Origin: Branchiostoma belcheri
Lineage: Eukaryota > Chordata > Leptocardii > Amphioxiformes > Branchiostomatidae
DNA length: 64,000 nucleotides
Direction of reading: 5' to 3'
NCBI RefSeq assembly: GCF_001625305.1
Contig: NW_017802580.1
Location: forward strand, 451,186-515,185
The position numbers and the translations under genes were made by a program. The notes below the pieces were generated by a model. The model was not told where the DNA came from and searched no databases. It saw nothing but the letters and a program-made list of their open reading frames with translations. The stretch's first letter is position 1. Every line of letters starts with the position of its first letter. Shown here in pieces: positions 12,820 to 24,525 of the stretch.

Positions 12820-14180
12820 CCTCTTTACGCTCTCCGTCTAACTCCCAAGTTTTCCCACTATTTGCTGCAATCTAACCACCTAGCGGCCGAACTTTTGCCT
12901 CAAAGCTGGTGATTTTAGAAGCTTTGACAAAAGGACCTGAAATGAAATAATATTGTGTAATAACGAACACGCTCAGACCGACCTTTTGAGGTCATACATG
13001 AGGTCACATACATCATTACATCTGCATGAAATGATGTCAAACCTGATTTTTTTTACTTTTTGTTTGGATACTGTTGAATATACTGTTTGATATCTTATTG
13101 AGACAAGCTAGGGTTACGGAATTTGGATCATAGGTAGTTCTTGATTTTGAATACGTGACGTGAAATTGAGCCCCCAAGTACCTTACTCTTGAAGTGCAAG
13201 GGCGTTTGTTGAAAATATTTAAAGAAGGGTAATTCAAGAACCCTAGCTTTGATAGATCGTCGTCATTTTCAATATGTAGGTAATGCTTGACGTCATTAAA
13301 TGACAACGATGCAAATCTGAACGTAATTTAAAAAATTAATGAGGACTATTCAATAAGGACAATTCAAGCTCGTTGCATATGTAATTGGGAACGAGAGAAA
13401 TACGAGTTTAGGCAGATATTGATTATGTATATGAAGACTTAGTTTGTATTATTAATGAGAAAATGTTACAATTCTATACTGGTAAATGCCTGTAAGTTCA
13501 TACTTAGGATACTTGAAAGTTAAGTCAATGTGAACATCAAAACGTAACTTATTCAAATACGGACCTTATTTGCATGATTTATGAGAAAATGCTAGAATGT
13601 TCTTTTTGTTAAGATAAGACTCTCTTTGAATGGAGAACATGATCAACTGATATAATTCATGCAAATCCTATTTGCATTATCAGGGGGGATGATCTTAAAT
13701 TTTTCATTCATAAAGGTTAGCATCATTTGACGAAGGAATGAGATCGTGGAATTCTAGTTAGCTGCTGTTTTCATTAGATAATTTTTTCCAGTCTCACATT
13801 GCTTGACGATAAAAACCTGGCCTGGCCCGCCTTGAAGGTGCTGTCTATTGGTTTAGCTTCAATTTGGGGAGAAAAAATATCCATCGGGGACTTTTATCCG
13901 GATTAATTTTTATATGTTTTCCCCAAAAACCTTCAATAATGTTTTTTATGACGACCCCGGTTCCTGCAATATTTTCCTCGAAGGTGCAAATCTATGTCTT
14001 GATACCAGAATTGCAACCGCAGGCACGCTGGTATACGTCGGATGATTCCCAATGTGGGATTCTCTACAGAACACGTCACTTCAAGAAATGTGACAAGTTG
14101 ACCACAGAAACACAGCCTATACTAAGGCTATACTTGCTTATACAAGCGATCCACAGAAACACAGCTTATAACAACAGTCC
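12820..14180. repeat. Degraded array fragments and antisense dispersed-repeat pieces
   Basis: 12830-13070 repeats the segment at about 12365-12600. 13080-13210 matches the insert of unit 2 (about 9000-9130). 13330-13765 is an antisense copy of the family A repeat seen at 23276-24575, recognisable from its terminal GACGAAGGAATGAGATCGTGG and ATGCAAAT-rich interior. 13800-14100 again resembles the GACCCCGGTTCCTGCAATAT part of the array unit. No gene is seen. Confidence 0.5.
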
Positions 14181-14860
14181 ATGATATAGCTGGCGCACTG
14201 AGCAGTAAAAGGCAGGTAGATTTAGCAATCCTCGATTTGACTAAAGCTTTTGACAAAGTTCCCCGTGGCATGCTCATCTCTAAACTGGAATATTATGGAA
14301 TCTAAGATTATAAAATTACTTGCATACACGTCACTTGTAAGACCGAACCGAAAATATACCGCGACAGTATGGGATCCATATACAAAGAAAGAGAAAAGAC
14401 AAACTGGAAAGGGTACAGAATCAAGCTGCAAGTTTCTATATGAACTATGAAAGCGGTGCTAGTGTCACGGACATAAAAAGAAACCTACAGTGGGTGTCAC
14501 TGGAAGACAGAAGAAAAATGTCCAGATTATGCATACTTTACAAAATGACTAATAAATTGGTGGACGTACCAACTACTAAGTACCCAATACCAGCCCAGAA
14601 GAGAACAAGAAATAGCGATTCCTTCAAGTACCACTGTAACAGTTATCAACCAAGGATTGAGGTGTTCAAAAATTTATTCTTTCCCTGAACTATCGCAGAG
14701 TGTCACCAAGTACAGTAAGGACATTATTATTAGATAGCTTTAAACAATGTTTAGAGATAGATGTTCAAGGGTTAGGTTGAACACGTCGTTGCCGCCGCGC
14801 CGCGTGTCTGCGAAGCTGGTGTGTTACGCCGAATGGCGGTTATACAGGCTATACCGATAC
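14178..14860 (+). mobile_element. Non-LTR retrotransposon remnant (CR1/jockey-like RT, internally deleted)
   Basis: The plus strand reads DLAILDLTKAFDKVPRGML, the first reverse-transcriptase block of CR1/jockey-type LINEs. It jumps abruptly to the C-terminal region: TSLVRPN, TATVWDPYTKKE, then NLQWVSLEDRR and YKMTNKLV. The middle of the enzyme, including the catalytic YADD block, is missing and frames are broken, so it is dead. Its 3' tail contains a CG-rich segment (about 14790-14840, GTGTGTTACGCCGAA) that recurs in the copy at 34490-35290. Established: these motifs define the family. Inferred: one deletion joined the two parts. Confidence 0.8.
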
Positions 14861-15625
14861 TGATACAAAAGTGTATGACACATAAATCAGACGTAATTTT
14901 GATCTATAGTGTTCATTTTTTTTACTATCGTTGTGTAGCCATTGAATCTTAATTAGATATTATATTTTAGAGCAAAGTCTGTGCAATTGAGTGGTATTGT
15001 TTTTAGTGTAGCCATAATATGTTAATTTAAAACTGACCAACCAAGTAGTAAATGACATGATTTTTAAACATCAAATGGTCATGTCTGGATACGAAATATC
15101 GCACTTGAAACGAAAAAAAAAATGATTCTCTTCAATAGCAAACCACCAGCCATTTTGAAAGGATATCTTAACTAGCCGAAAAATATCCAAAAGTCCACAG
15201 TCAAACTTAAGTATTTTGCCGCTCTTTCACAGAATAGAAACGCATGTTTTCATCCTGCACGTACATGTTTGAAAGGACGTGATCTGTTTCCGACAGATTA
15301 GGCGACTGGAGATGGCACAACATATAATAATATATCTTTCTGCAGGTGACATCCCTGTGGCATTCTTACGTGTTAACCGGAGATCTACAGACCCGTGGGC
15401 TATGCTTAAATATTATAATGCTGGTTAGACCTGAATATTCCAATGACCAGAATGACCTGTACAATAAGCAATATACAGTAAATACGGTTTTTTTTCGATG
15501 TGATCTTAGTTTCACGAGAAAGGAGCAATTTGTGATGTTTTAAGTTGGCTGTCAAAACAATTCGACAGTGCAGTAGTCATACATTGGAAACGTAGTGCAG
15601 TGTCATCAATTCGCGGTGTTAATTG
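14861..15625. other. Non-coding stretch, nothing recognised
   Basis: AT-rich sequence without domain-bearing open frames, splice-bounded exons or clear repeats that I could identify. Confidence 0.5.
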
Positions 15626-16795
15626 GCCTTGTTGACGCACCCAAAGTAGGTGTGTTGACGTACCCAAAGTAGGAGTGTTGACAAACCCAAAGTATGTGTG
15701 CGCGCACCTAAAGTAGGTGTGTGCGTACAAAAAGTAGTTGTTAGCGTACAAAAAGTAGTTGTTAGCGTATACAAAGTAGGTGTGTGCGTACACAAAGTAG
15801 GTGTGTGCGCAGGGGGGGGGGGGAATGATACTATCCCATCATCCTTTGCAATACACATCCCACAACACGTGTCCCAGATGGCTGACTGTCAGCACCAGGC
15901 ATATAGTCCTGTCATGTTTCGTTTAAAAGTGCAGCAATGGCAACAATTTGACGAGTAATTTTTGGTTCTTTGAATTATCAAAGGACTCAAGTAGTGTATG
16001 AGGTTATCTGACTTTTGTAACTTATGTACAACTTCTTACATTGTGTCTTAAACATTTATGCAAACATTTGCTTCAAAAATGGTGCTCAAACTTCACCAAA
16101 CGAAAGTGCTTTTCTACAAACTCTGTTGATTGGTGATATTATACATCTTGTGCATCAAAAAACCCCAAATGCACCAAAAAGCACCCATGGGAAACAGAAG
16201 AAAATATTATATTTGATATTATTTATGTAATAATCATCAACAAATGCAATTTTCTTCCGTTTCCCATGGGTGCTTTTTGGTGCATTTGGGGTTTTCTGAT
16301 GCACAAGATGTATATTATCACCAATCAACAGAGTTTGTAGAAAAGCACTTTAGTTTGGTGAAGTTTGAGCACCATTTTTGAAGCAAATGTTTGCATAAAT
16401 GTTTAAGACACAATGTAAGAAGTTGTACATAAGTTACAAAAGTCAGATAGCCTCATACACTACTTGAGTCCTTTGATAATTCAAAGAACCAAAAATTACT
16501 CGTCAAATTGTTGCCATTGCTGCACTTTTAAAGGAAACATGACAAGACTATATGCCTGGTGCTGACAGTCAGCCATCTGGGACACGTGTATTGCAAAGGA
16601 TGATGGGATAGCATCACCCCCCCCCCTGGTGTGTGCGTACACAAAGTAGGTGTGTGCGTATACAAAGTAGGTGTGTGCGTACACAAAGTAGGTGTGTGCT
16701 TATACAAAGTACGTGTACGTGTGTGCGCACCCAAAGTACGTGTGTGCGCACCGAAAGTACGTGTGTTGATCCAGAGATGTAGGTGTGTTGGTCAA
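15626..16795. repeat. Minisatellite of ~21-23 bp units, split by a foldback transposon
   Basis: Units of the form GTGTGCGTACACAAAGTAG are repeated about eight times at 15626-15809 and about seven more times from 16629 to about 16795. The two halves flank the foldback element at 15810-16628, and the 9-bp duplication GTGTGTGCG lies at both junctions. One array was therefore interrupted by the insertion. Open frames on both strands here only translate the repeat. Confidence 0.85.
15810..16628. mobile_element. Foldback transposon with ~390-bp inverted arms and 9-bp TSD (copy 1)
   Basis: The 819-bp element is almost entirely one inverted repeat. Its left arm (about 15810-16205) is mirrored by the right arm (about 16245-16628) around a short AT-rich centre near 16225. 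It begins CAGGGGGGG and ends CCCCCCCTG. The 9-bp GTGTGTGCG is present directly before (15801-15809) and after (16629-16637). Long terminal inverted repeats with 9-bp duplications are typical of Mutator-like elements and some foldback elements. No transposase is encoded. The GATGGCTGACTGTCAG segment is shared by both arms and by copy 2 at 52441-53214. Confidence 0.88.
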
Positions 16796-17045
16796 GCCCC
16801 CCTGCAGTTCCAGAGCAAGCAGCTAGGGGGCTCAAACTCATGTCACTTCATCTCCAACACAACAGCTTTATACCAAGCATGCCTGGATCATGAGATATCA
16901 AATCCGGAAGTTCTGCTGCAGTACCATGACAAGCCGCCAGGGGGCCCAAAATCCAATCAGTTTCAGGTCTTATCAAGACCTACCCATCTACCAAATATAA
17001 AGACAATCCATCCAGGCGTTCTGGAGTTATCGTGCTCACACACAT

Positions 17046-17078
<33 letters not shown>

Positions 17079-17118
17079 CACGAACGCCCCTGAAAACATA
17101 ACCTTCTCGGCGAGGGTA
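16796..17118 (+). repeat. Family A dispersed repeat, 3' fragment
   Basis: Carries the hallmarks of this family in order: GAGATATCAAATCCGGAAG, the CCGCCAGGGGGCCC-type core, a CA/GA microsatellite (about 17038-17078), and the terminal hairpin-like AACCTTCTCGGCGAGGGTA. The 5' part is missing. Confidence 0.6.
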
Positions 17119-17534
17119 ATTATCATATTCGTCTATAAGGCTTGATGATGTGAACTTTATCTTTCTGAAATATATCCCTTTTTCCTCATGACCCCAAACG
17201 TTACGACGCCTGCAGGCCGATTTGAGCTTCTCATTAATGCGGGATGATTCAAATAGGCTCTTGAATTATGCTGACCAGCTCTATGTGGAAACACGAGCAG
17301 GCACGCAGACACAAAACGCATTTCCTTCCATGTACGCAACAATTACAAACACAATGCGGGTGGCTTAAAAAATTACATCTATATAAGAATCAAATTGGAT
17401 TATTGTAATCAATTCCGATAGCCTCTATCTAGCTCTACACGTGCAGACACACACACATTAAGTCAAACAAACGCTCGAACGCGCATACACATTGTCAAAT
17501 CAAGTTTGAATCTAAATCTTTTATCTTTGTTTAG
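17119..17534. other. Non-coding stretch before the CILP-like gene
   Basis: No exon is recognised. The initiating exon of the CILP-like gene should lie here or further upstream, because the first recognised exon has no in-frame start codon; I could not identify it. Confidence 0.4.
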
Positions 17535-17602
17535 GGCCATCATCTGCTTCATCATAGTTCTTCTCGGACTGATGGTCTATGTGTCTCCAGTTCATGGCCA
17601 AG
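17535..17602 (+). CDS. CILP-like gene: signal-peptide exon
   Basis: After a TTTGTTTAG acceptor, the exon encodes a hydrophobic core ([13 protein letters not shown]) followed by SPVHGQ, which looks like a signal-peptide h-region and cleavage site. It is phase 1 at both ends. No in-frame ATG precedes the core, so an upstream exon should supply the start. Confidence 0.6.
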
Positions 17603-20600
17603 GTATATGCATTATTGTTTTGATGATGATGATTTGATGATGATTTGATGATGAAAATTCTAGAATTTTGCTGCATGCATCTGCATTTTTGATTCTGCAA
17701 TGGAGACTTTTAGGTCAGGCAATACCTGCATATTTTGGTGTTTACCAACTACATTACATATTAAAAGGAAATGAAATGCGTAAATATTCATCGATTTTTA
17801 TTAAGAGGAGAAACTTGTTTTCCTTTCAGTCTCGTGTGAGCCTCTGACGTTGAGAAACGGAAGAGCATCATGCAACAAGCGCCTGAACTCTGCGGGGAGG
17901 TACCCTAAAAACACTATCTGCACCCTTCATTGTAACCAAGGATGTGCTAAGGACATCTGTGGGAAATTTAGGGTATGCAGGGGCGGGCCTCGCCCGTGGA
18001 AAGGAGGGCGCGGTCTGCGGTGCAAATGTGAGTTGCATTTCCAGCGTTTCTATTAAGATGTGATAAATTACAATCCAAAAACTGTAGTATAAGCTTTAGA
18101 TAAACCTCATCTATTGATTTGCACACTTACCTTGTGATTGCTTGGTCAAAAGGATTGTATTGATACCGAAGACATTACAGAAGAACTTTAATGCACGACA
18201 ATTGCACATGGTATAATGTATGGCAAGGTGCAAAAAAACAGGCAATAAAAAGTGTTGAATAAGACCTAATGTAGAATAAAACCTAACATATCGTAATTAC
18301 TCAGACAAGGGCTAGCACAAGTTTTTGTTAAAGTGTTACAATCGAGTGGGGCTAATCACGAATTTCGGTATTTTTCTAATAACACATTAAAATGTCCTTG
18401 AACTTGTGTCAGTAAAAAGCACTTCTCATATGTGTTTAAGTAGAAAAAATATATATTTCAGTAATTTCACCTAATCTTAAGATATCTTCATGGTTTCCCT
18501 CTATAGTAGCTATAGGTTTCGATGCAATTTTTTCTTTTCATTCTTCCATTTATATCTTTGTTCGTCTTACAATACAGTCAAGTTGCTTCTTGGTATTCAG
18601 TTTTCAACTACCACTTGATGTAAGAAATGGTCATATGATAATGGCGCTTCATCATCCTTTATCTTGCACTTGCTTAGGCAACCCATGTAGAAGCCCACCC
18701 ACCCACCCTGACGGTTATCCTAGCAACTGTGCTGAACAAACAACCTACCCAGCCGGCCGCATTTGTACCTTCACATGCCCAGATGGATACGTGAAGACTG
18801 GAGGTTTTGCCAAGAAGCTGTGCCGGAACGGCAAATGGGTTCCCAAGAGACGACATCTGGAATGTGAAAGTATGATTTTGCTGCTCCTTTATTATCGATT
18901 TTACGTGACATTTTCTGGCTGCTGTGTCTATATCTATGTGTGTACATTGTTGGTATTTGTACAACGCTACATTGCCAAGCATCTTCGGTTTTCAGTGCTG
19001 CTGTATAAAATGACCAAAAGTGATGAAAAAAAGCACAAGCCAAACAACTGAATTGCGTTTATTACCCATCGGATGTTAAATGCAAAAAAGGTGCATTTTA
19101 GAGAAAATTCATTAGGTTCAAGAGTTAGTTAGGGAATTTAAGGAAACAAAAAAACTATTGCCACAACATGCATGGATGGAATCATTTAATAAAGATCTGT
19201 TGGCAGCAAAATAGTGTAAACTTTGGTAAGCCAAGATATCATCTACGCATGTCTCTTCCTCAGTTCGTGTAGTTAGTTTTCTCGTGTTTTGAAGAATTTA
19301 TGTTTAATCTGCACCTCTGATAATGGAAAGTCATTAACGGCGGCTGGACCGACTGGAGTACGTGGTCTGGCTGTAGCATGACGTGTTGTTAACAAGATAA
19401 TTTTCTTTTGGGTAAACGGTAAATAAGAAACACAGACTATAATTACATTTTGCCTAAACCCATACTCTTTGTAATGTAAAAATGTAGTTTCAGTGTTTTA
19501 CCTGTATCTCTAATAAGGGGAAGTGATTGATGGCGGCTGGTCCGACTGGGGCCCGTGGTCCGGCTGTAGCGTGACGTGTGAAAGTGGTACACAGACTCGG
19601 GACCGAACGTGCACCAATCCGGCACCAGCTAACGGTGGGGCGGATTGTGATGGACTGGCTGAGGAGACACAAGCATGTGACACGGAGGTGTCCTGTCCAG
19701 GTAACTCAAAGCCATACTGTTGTAACAATAATTCTGAAGATGATTTAACAAATGATTGCCCAACGACACCTTAGTAACACGTGGTGGCAATTGTATTCTC
19801 AGAGTTGTTCTTTATGTAGCAAAGATTAATATGATTCCTTAGATTGGTATAACGTAAGTAGATTAGAATGACTTTTGCACAAAGCTGATGAAAAATACAG
19901 CTTAACATGTTATATTGACAAAATTTCGCTGGGAAATATCTATTAAATGCATTTTCATCAGTTCATCACTCCCATTTTCTTTGAGGAATTATCGATTAGC
20001 AGGCTATGTAAATTGGAACGGGGCCTACTACAGGGATGTACTAAATCATTTTCTCAGATTTTAAAGTAACCCTTTTTATCCCGAATCAATTAAAATCAAA
20101 GGATACTAAGGCATAAAGACACTAATCTGCAATCGTGAGCCCTCATATCTGGCTATGTTTTAGTTCTTAATAATACAAATCTAAACTCCAACTGTAGTAC
20201 TAAAAGGATATCTGTGCACAATACTACATTACCGTGCATCATCGATGCTGTATGATCTGACCAAGACCGAAGAAACAAATTGTAAACCAAACAGCTTCAA
20301 CGAGTGTCATGTACATGTAACCCAACTGACAAAAGATGGATTTCAGAGTAAAATGGCTATGTTCGTCCGCAAGTATGCAAATTAAACCAAAACAAACCAA
20401 ACAGAATGGCCAGAAAATGGACGAAATATTTTAGTAATAAGATGTGTCAGCGAGATAATGATGTAAATGTAAACCTTAGATAGGTGGCGAATGGCGTGTT
20501 GATTCATGTAGTTAGAAGATACTCTTTCTTTGGGATAAGCTTCTAAAACGGTACATAAGAGGCACAAACCATAGCAACATTCTAGCCCGTTTGTCTAGAT

Positions 20601-23600
20601 CCATACTCTTTGTAATGTAAGAAGTGTAGTTTCAGTGTTTTTACCTGTATCTCTAATAAGGGGAAGTGATTGATGGCGGCTGGTCCGACTGGGGCCCGTG
20701 GTCCGGCTGTAGCGTGACGTGTGAAAGTGGTACACAGACTCGGGACCGAACGTGCACCAATCCGGCACCAGCTAACGGTGGGGCGGACTGTGATGGACTG
20801 GCTCAGGAGACACAAGCGTGTGACACGGGGATGCCTTGTCCAGGTACTTCTCTATTTCATTGTTGTTTCATTATTTCCAACAGTCTCTGTCTAGATGACT
20901 TTTCGTTTTATATTGTTGTACCTGTACATGTATGTGTCTCTGGGGTATCCTTTGTCAATTCGGGAAATAAGCAATCTACACCAAATAAACAACTACATTC
21001 AAAATCAAATAAGTTCTGTATACTCGAATTTCAAGTAATCAAATCCTTCCAGCAAGAAACAATAGTACAGCCGTAATTGTAAACAAAGCAGTTGCTAGCA
21101 CTTCTAGCTGGTCCAGTGGTTTATAATATAAACCTTAATACTCATTTTTGTAGTCATTTTAAAAAGTTACATCTTGCTTGCTTGCACAACGCTTGATCGA
21201 GACTCAAAATTAAAATCTGTTTTTCGTGTAGTTGATGGCGGCTGGTCCGACTGGAGCACGTGGTCCGTCTGTAGCGTGACGTGTGAAAGTGGTACACAGA
21301 CTCGGGACCGAACGTGCACCAATCCGGCACCAGCTAACGGTGGGGCGGGTTGTGATGGACTGGCTCAGGAGACACAAGCATGTGACACGGAGGTGTCCTG
21401 TCCAGGTAACTCAAAGTTATGCTGTTGTAACAATAATTCTGAAGATGATTTAACAAATGATGGTCCAACGACACCTTAGTAACACGTAGTGGCAATTGTA
21501 TTCTCTGAGTTGTTCTTTATGTAGCAAAGATTAATATGATTCCTTAGATTGACATAACGTAAGTAGATTAAAATGACTTTTGCACAAAGCTGATGAAAAT
21601 ATACAGCCTAATATGTTATATTGAATGAAGACCTTTATTGTACATTTGTGTTCTAGAGAACTAAGTACAGGTCGCATGGGTACAGAACATGAACATAAAC
21701 ATATATACATTACATACATATGAACATATACTAAATAAATGTCTAATTTCTATTATTTTCGGCTTCATCTCGCTTAGTAGTGATTGTATGAATATATGCG
21801 GCTGTGAGATTACTTAGAGTAGGTTTATCAAAAGTTAAAAGGAATACAAATTTCTCTTTACTAGTCAAATATCTGAAGTGGGGAAATATACTTAATACAT
21901 GGCTAAAAAATATGAGTCTATCTCTACTATACAAGGGGCAATCTATGGTGAAATGTATTTCATCTTCTATTTGGCCTAAACTACAGAATTGACAGGTTCT
22001 TTGTTCTAGAGGAGTGCGGTTATGTCTTTCTGATTCGATTCGTAATTTGTGACAACTGATTCTTAGTTTTGTAATTTGCTTGGAAGTATTAAATGCATTT
22101 TCATCAGTTCATCACTCACATTATTCTTTGAGAAAGTATCGATTAGTAGGCTATGTAAATTGTAACGGGGTCTGCTACAGGTATCTACTAGATCATTTTC
22201 TCAGATTTTAAAGTAATCCTCTTTATCTCGTATCAATTAAAATCAAAGAATACTACGACATGAACACACTAATCCGCAATCGTGAGCCCTTATATCTGGC
22301 TATGTTTTAGTGCTTAATGTTACAAATCTAAAGTCCACCTGTAGTACTAAAAGGATATCTGTGCACAATACTACATCACCGTGCATCATCGATGCTGTAT
22401 GATGTGAACAAGACCGAAGAAACAAATTATAAACAAAACAGCTTCAACGAGTATCATGTAACCCAGCTGACAAAAGATGAATTTTAGAGTAAAATGGCTA
22501 GGTTCAGCTGTAAGTATGCAAAAATGTAACAAAAACAAACCAAACAGATTGTCCACAAAATGGACAAAACCCCTTAACTTAAGTAATGAGACGTGGTTGA
22601 TTCATGTAGTTTACAAGATATTTTTGGATAAGCTTCTAAAATGGTACATAAGAGGCACAAACCATAATTACATGTCATTTGAAGCCCGTTTGTCTAGATC
22701 CATACTCTCTGTAATGTAAGAAGTGTAGTTTCAGTGTTTTTACCTGTATCTCTTAGGGGAAGTGATTGATGGCGGCTGGTCCGTCTGGGGCCCGTGGTCC
22801 GGCTGTAGCGTGACGTGTGAAAGTGGTACACAGACTCGGGACCGAACGTGCACCAATCCGGCACCAGCTAACGGTGGGGTGGGTTGTGATGGACTGGCTG
22901 AGGAGACACAAGCGTGTGACACGGGGGTGCCTTGTCCAGGTAAGTCGTATTTTTGTGGGGGCATTGGAAAAATTTTACCATAATTGTAAGTTTACATTGC
23001 TCTTTAAAGGCCTTTCTGATTGAATAATGCAGCTTTTCATGAATTAAAAAAGTTGATTTTTGAAATTTAGATTCAAGCTGGAGATGAATGTAGTGTTCAA
23101 GTTAATTTACCTTACGTCCGGACATATAAACAAATCGCATTGCTTTATAATTAATGTACCATGGGTTCAGTGCTGGATTTTCATACTTCAAATAAAAATT
23201 CACACAAGATTCTAGCAACTTTAATGTCTTAAGTAGTACATTTAATCAATCAGTGTCGTACATTCAAAACAAGAGTTCCACGATCTCATACCTTCGCCAA
23301 ATGATGTTAACCCTTGTGGTTGACAAATTATACAATTTTAATCATTGATTTTGTAAATAAGGCCACACCAATTTAATTTGTTGGTTCTCGGATTCGCCTC
23401 TTCGTTTTTTTCTGATTTGCAAAAAGAAAAATTTGATTCTGGTCCTGAATCAACTGAAAAATGCTAATGTTTTGCCCCCAACAGTTGAGGAAAGTCCTTT
23501 TCTTCCTAGTTGTTACAGTTTTCCCATCTATCATTGCAGTGGTTTGATTAAAAGTTCAAAATTCAATGTTTAAATTTTAACCCAGCCTTTTGTGTTGACT

Positions 23601-24479
23601 TCATGGCTCATTCCATAGCATTTAAGCCTATAATAGGATGCCTAGACCTGTTTTTTTTTTCGCCCTGTCGCTTCATATTTTTTCTGAAAAAATCCGAGAA
23701 CCAACAAATTGAATTGGTGTGGCCTAAGAGCCCCATTTGCATGGATTATATCAGTTGATCATATTCTCCACCCAATGACAGCCTTATCTTAACAAAAATG
23801 CTATTATAGCACTTCCTCATAAATTATGCAAATGAGGCCATGATTTGAATAAATTATGTTTGTTAAAGATCACCTTCACTTAACTTCCAAATGTGGCAAG
23901 TATGAAATTCCCAGCAGTTACAACTATGAAATTATAAAAATCTGCCATTTATTATGCAAATTAGGTCCTCATTTACATAATCTATATCCTCAGATTTTTT
24001 TTTCTTATTCTCACAAGTGATGTCACAAGTGTTTCATAGTTCATTATCGAACAAAGCAGATTGATAAAATTTCCTCATTAATTATGCAAATTAGCTCCTG
24101 ATTTGCATAATTGTCAACTGATCATGTCAAGCATCACTCCAACTACCTACATACCAAAAATCACGACAATCCGTCAACCGGTTCTTGAATTATTCTCCTT
24201 CGAAAAATTTTCAACAAATGCTCCTGCAATTCCAGAACAAGCCGCTAGGGGACCCAAACTCATGTCACTTCTTCCCTATCCCAAGAGCTATCTGCCATCC
24301 AAAATTCGTGACCCTAGCATGTCCAGATCACGAGATATCAAAACCGGAAGTTCTGCGGCAGTACCTAGGAAAGCCGCCAGGGGGCCCAAAATCTAATCAT
24401 TTCTAGGTCTCATGAAGACCTACCCACCTACTAAGTTTCATTCCAATCCATCCACTGCTTCTGGAGTTATCTTGCTAAA

Positions 24480-24525
<46 letters not shown>

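Noticed and set aside
16024-16230. Open frame within the foldback element
   Set aside because: Lies inside the inverted arms, has no transposase signature and is not kept in copy 2.
15626-16795. Possible CRISPR-like array because of regular ~21-23-bp repeats
   Set aside because: Repeats are directly adjacent without unique spacers, and the context is eukaryotic; it is a minisatellite.
17157-17342. Minus-strand peptide with VVTFGV, similar to the minus-strand peptide at 62000
   Set aside because: Shared stretch is only six residues with no wider similarity; chance is the simpler explanation.
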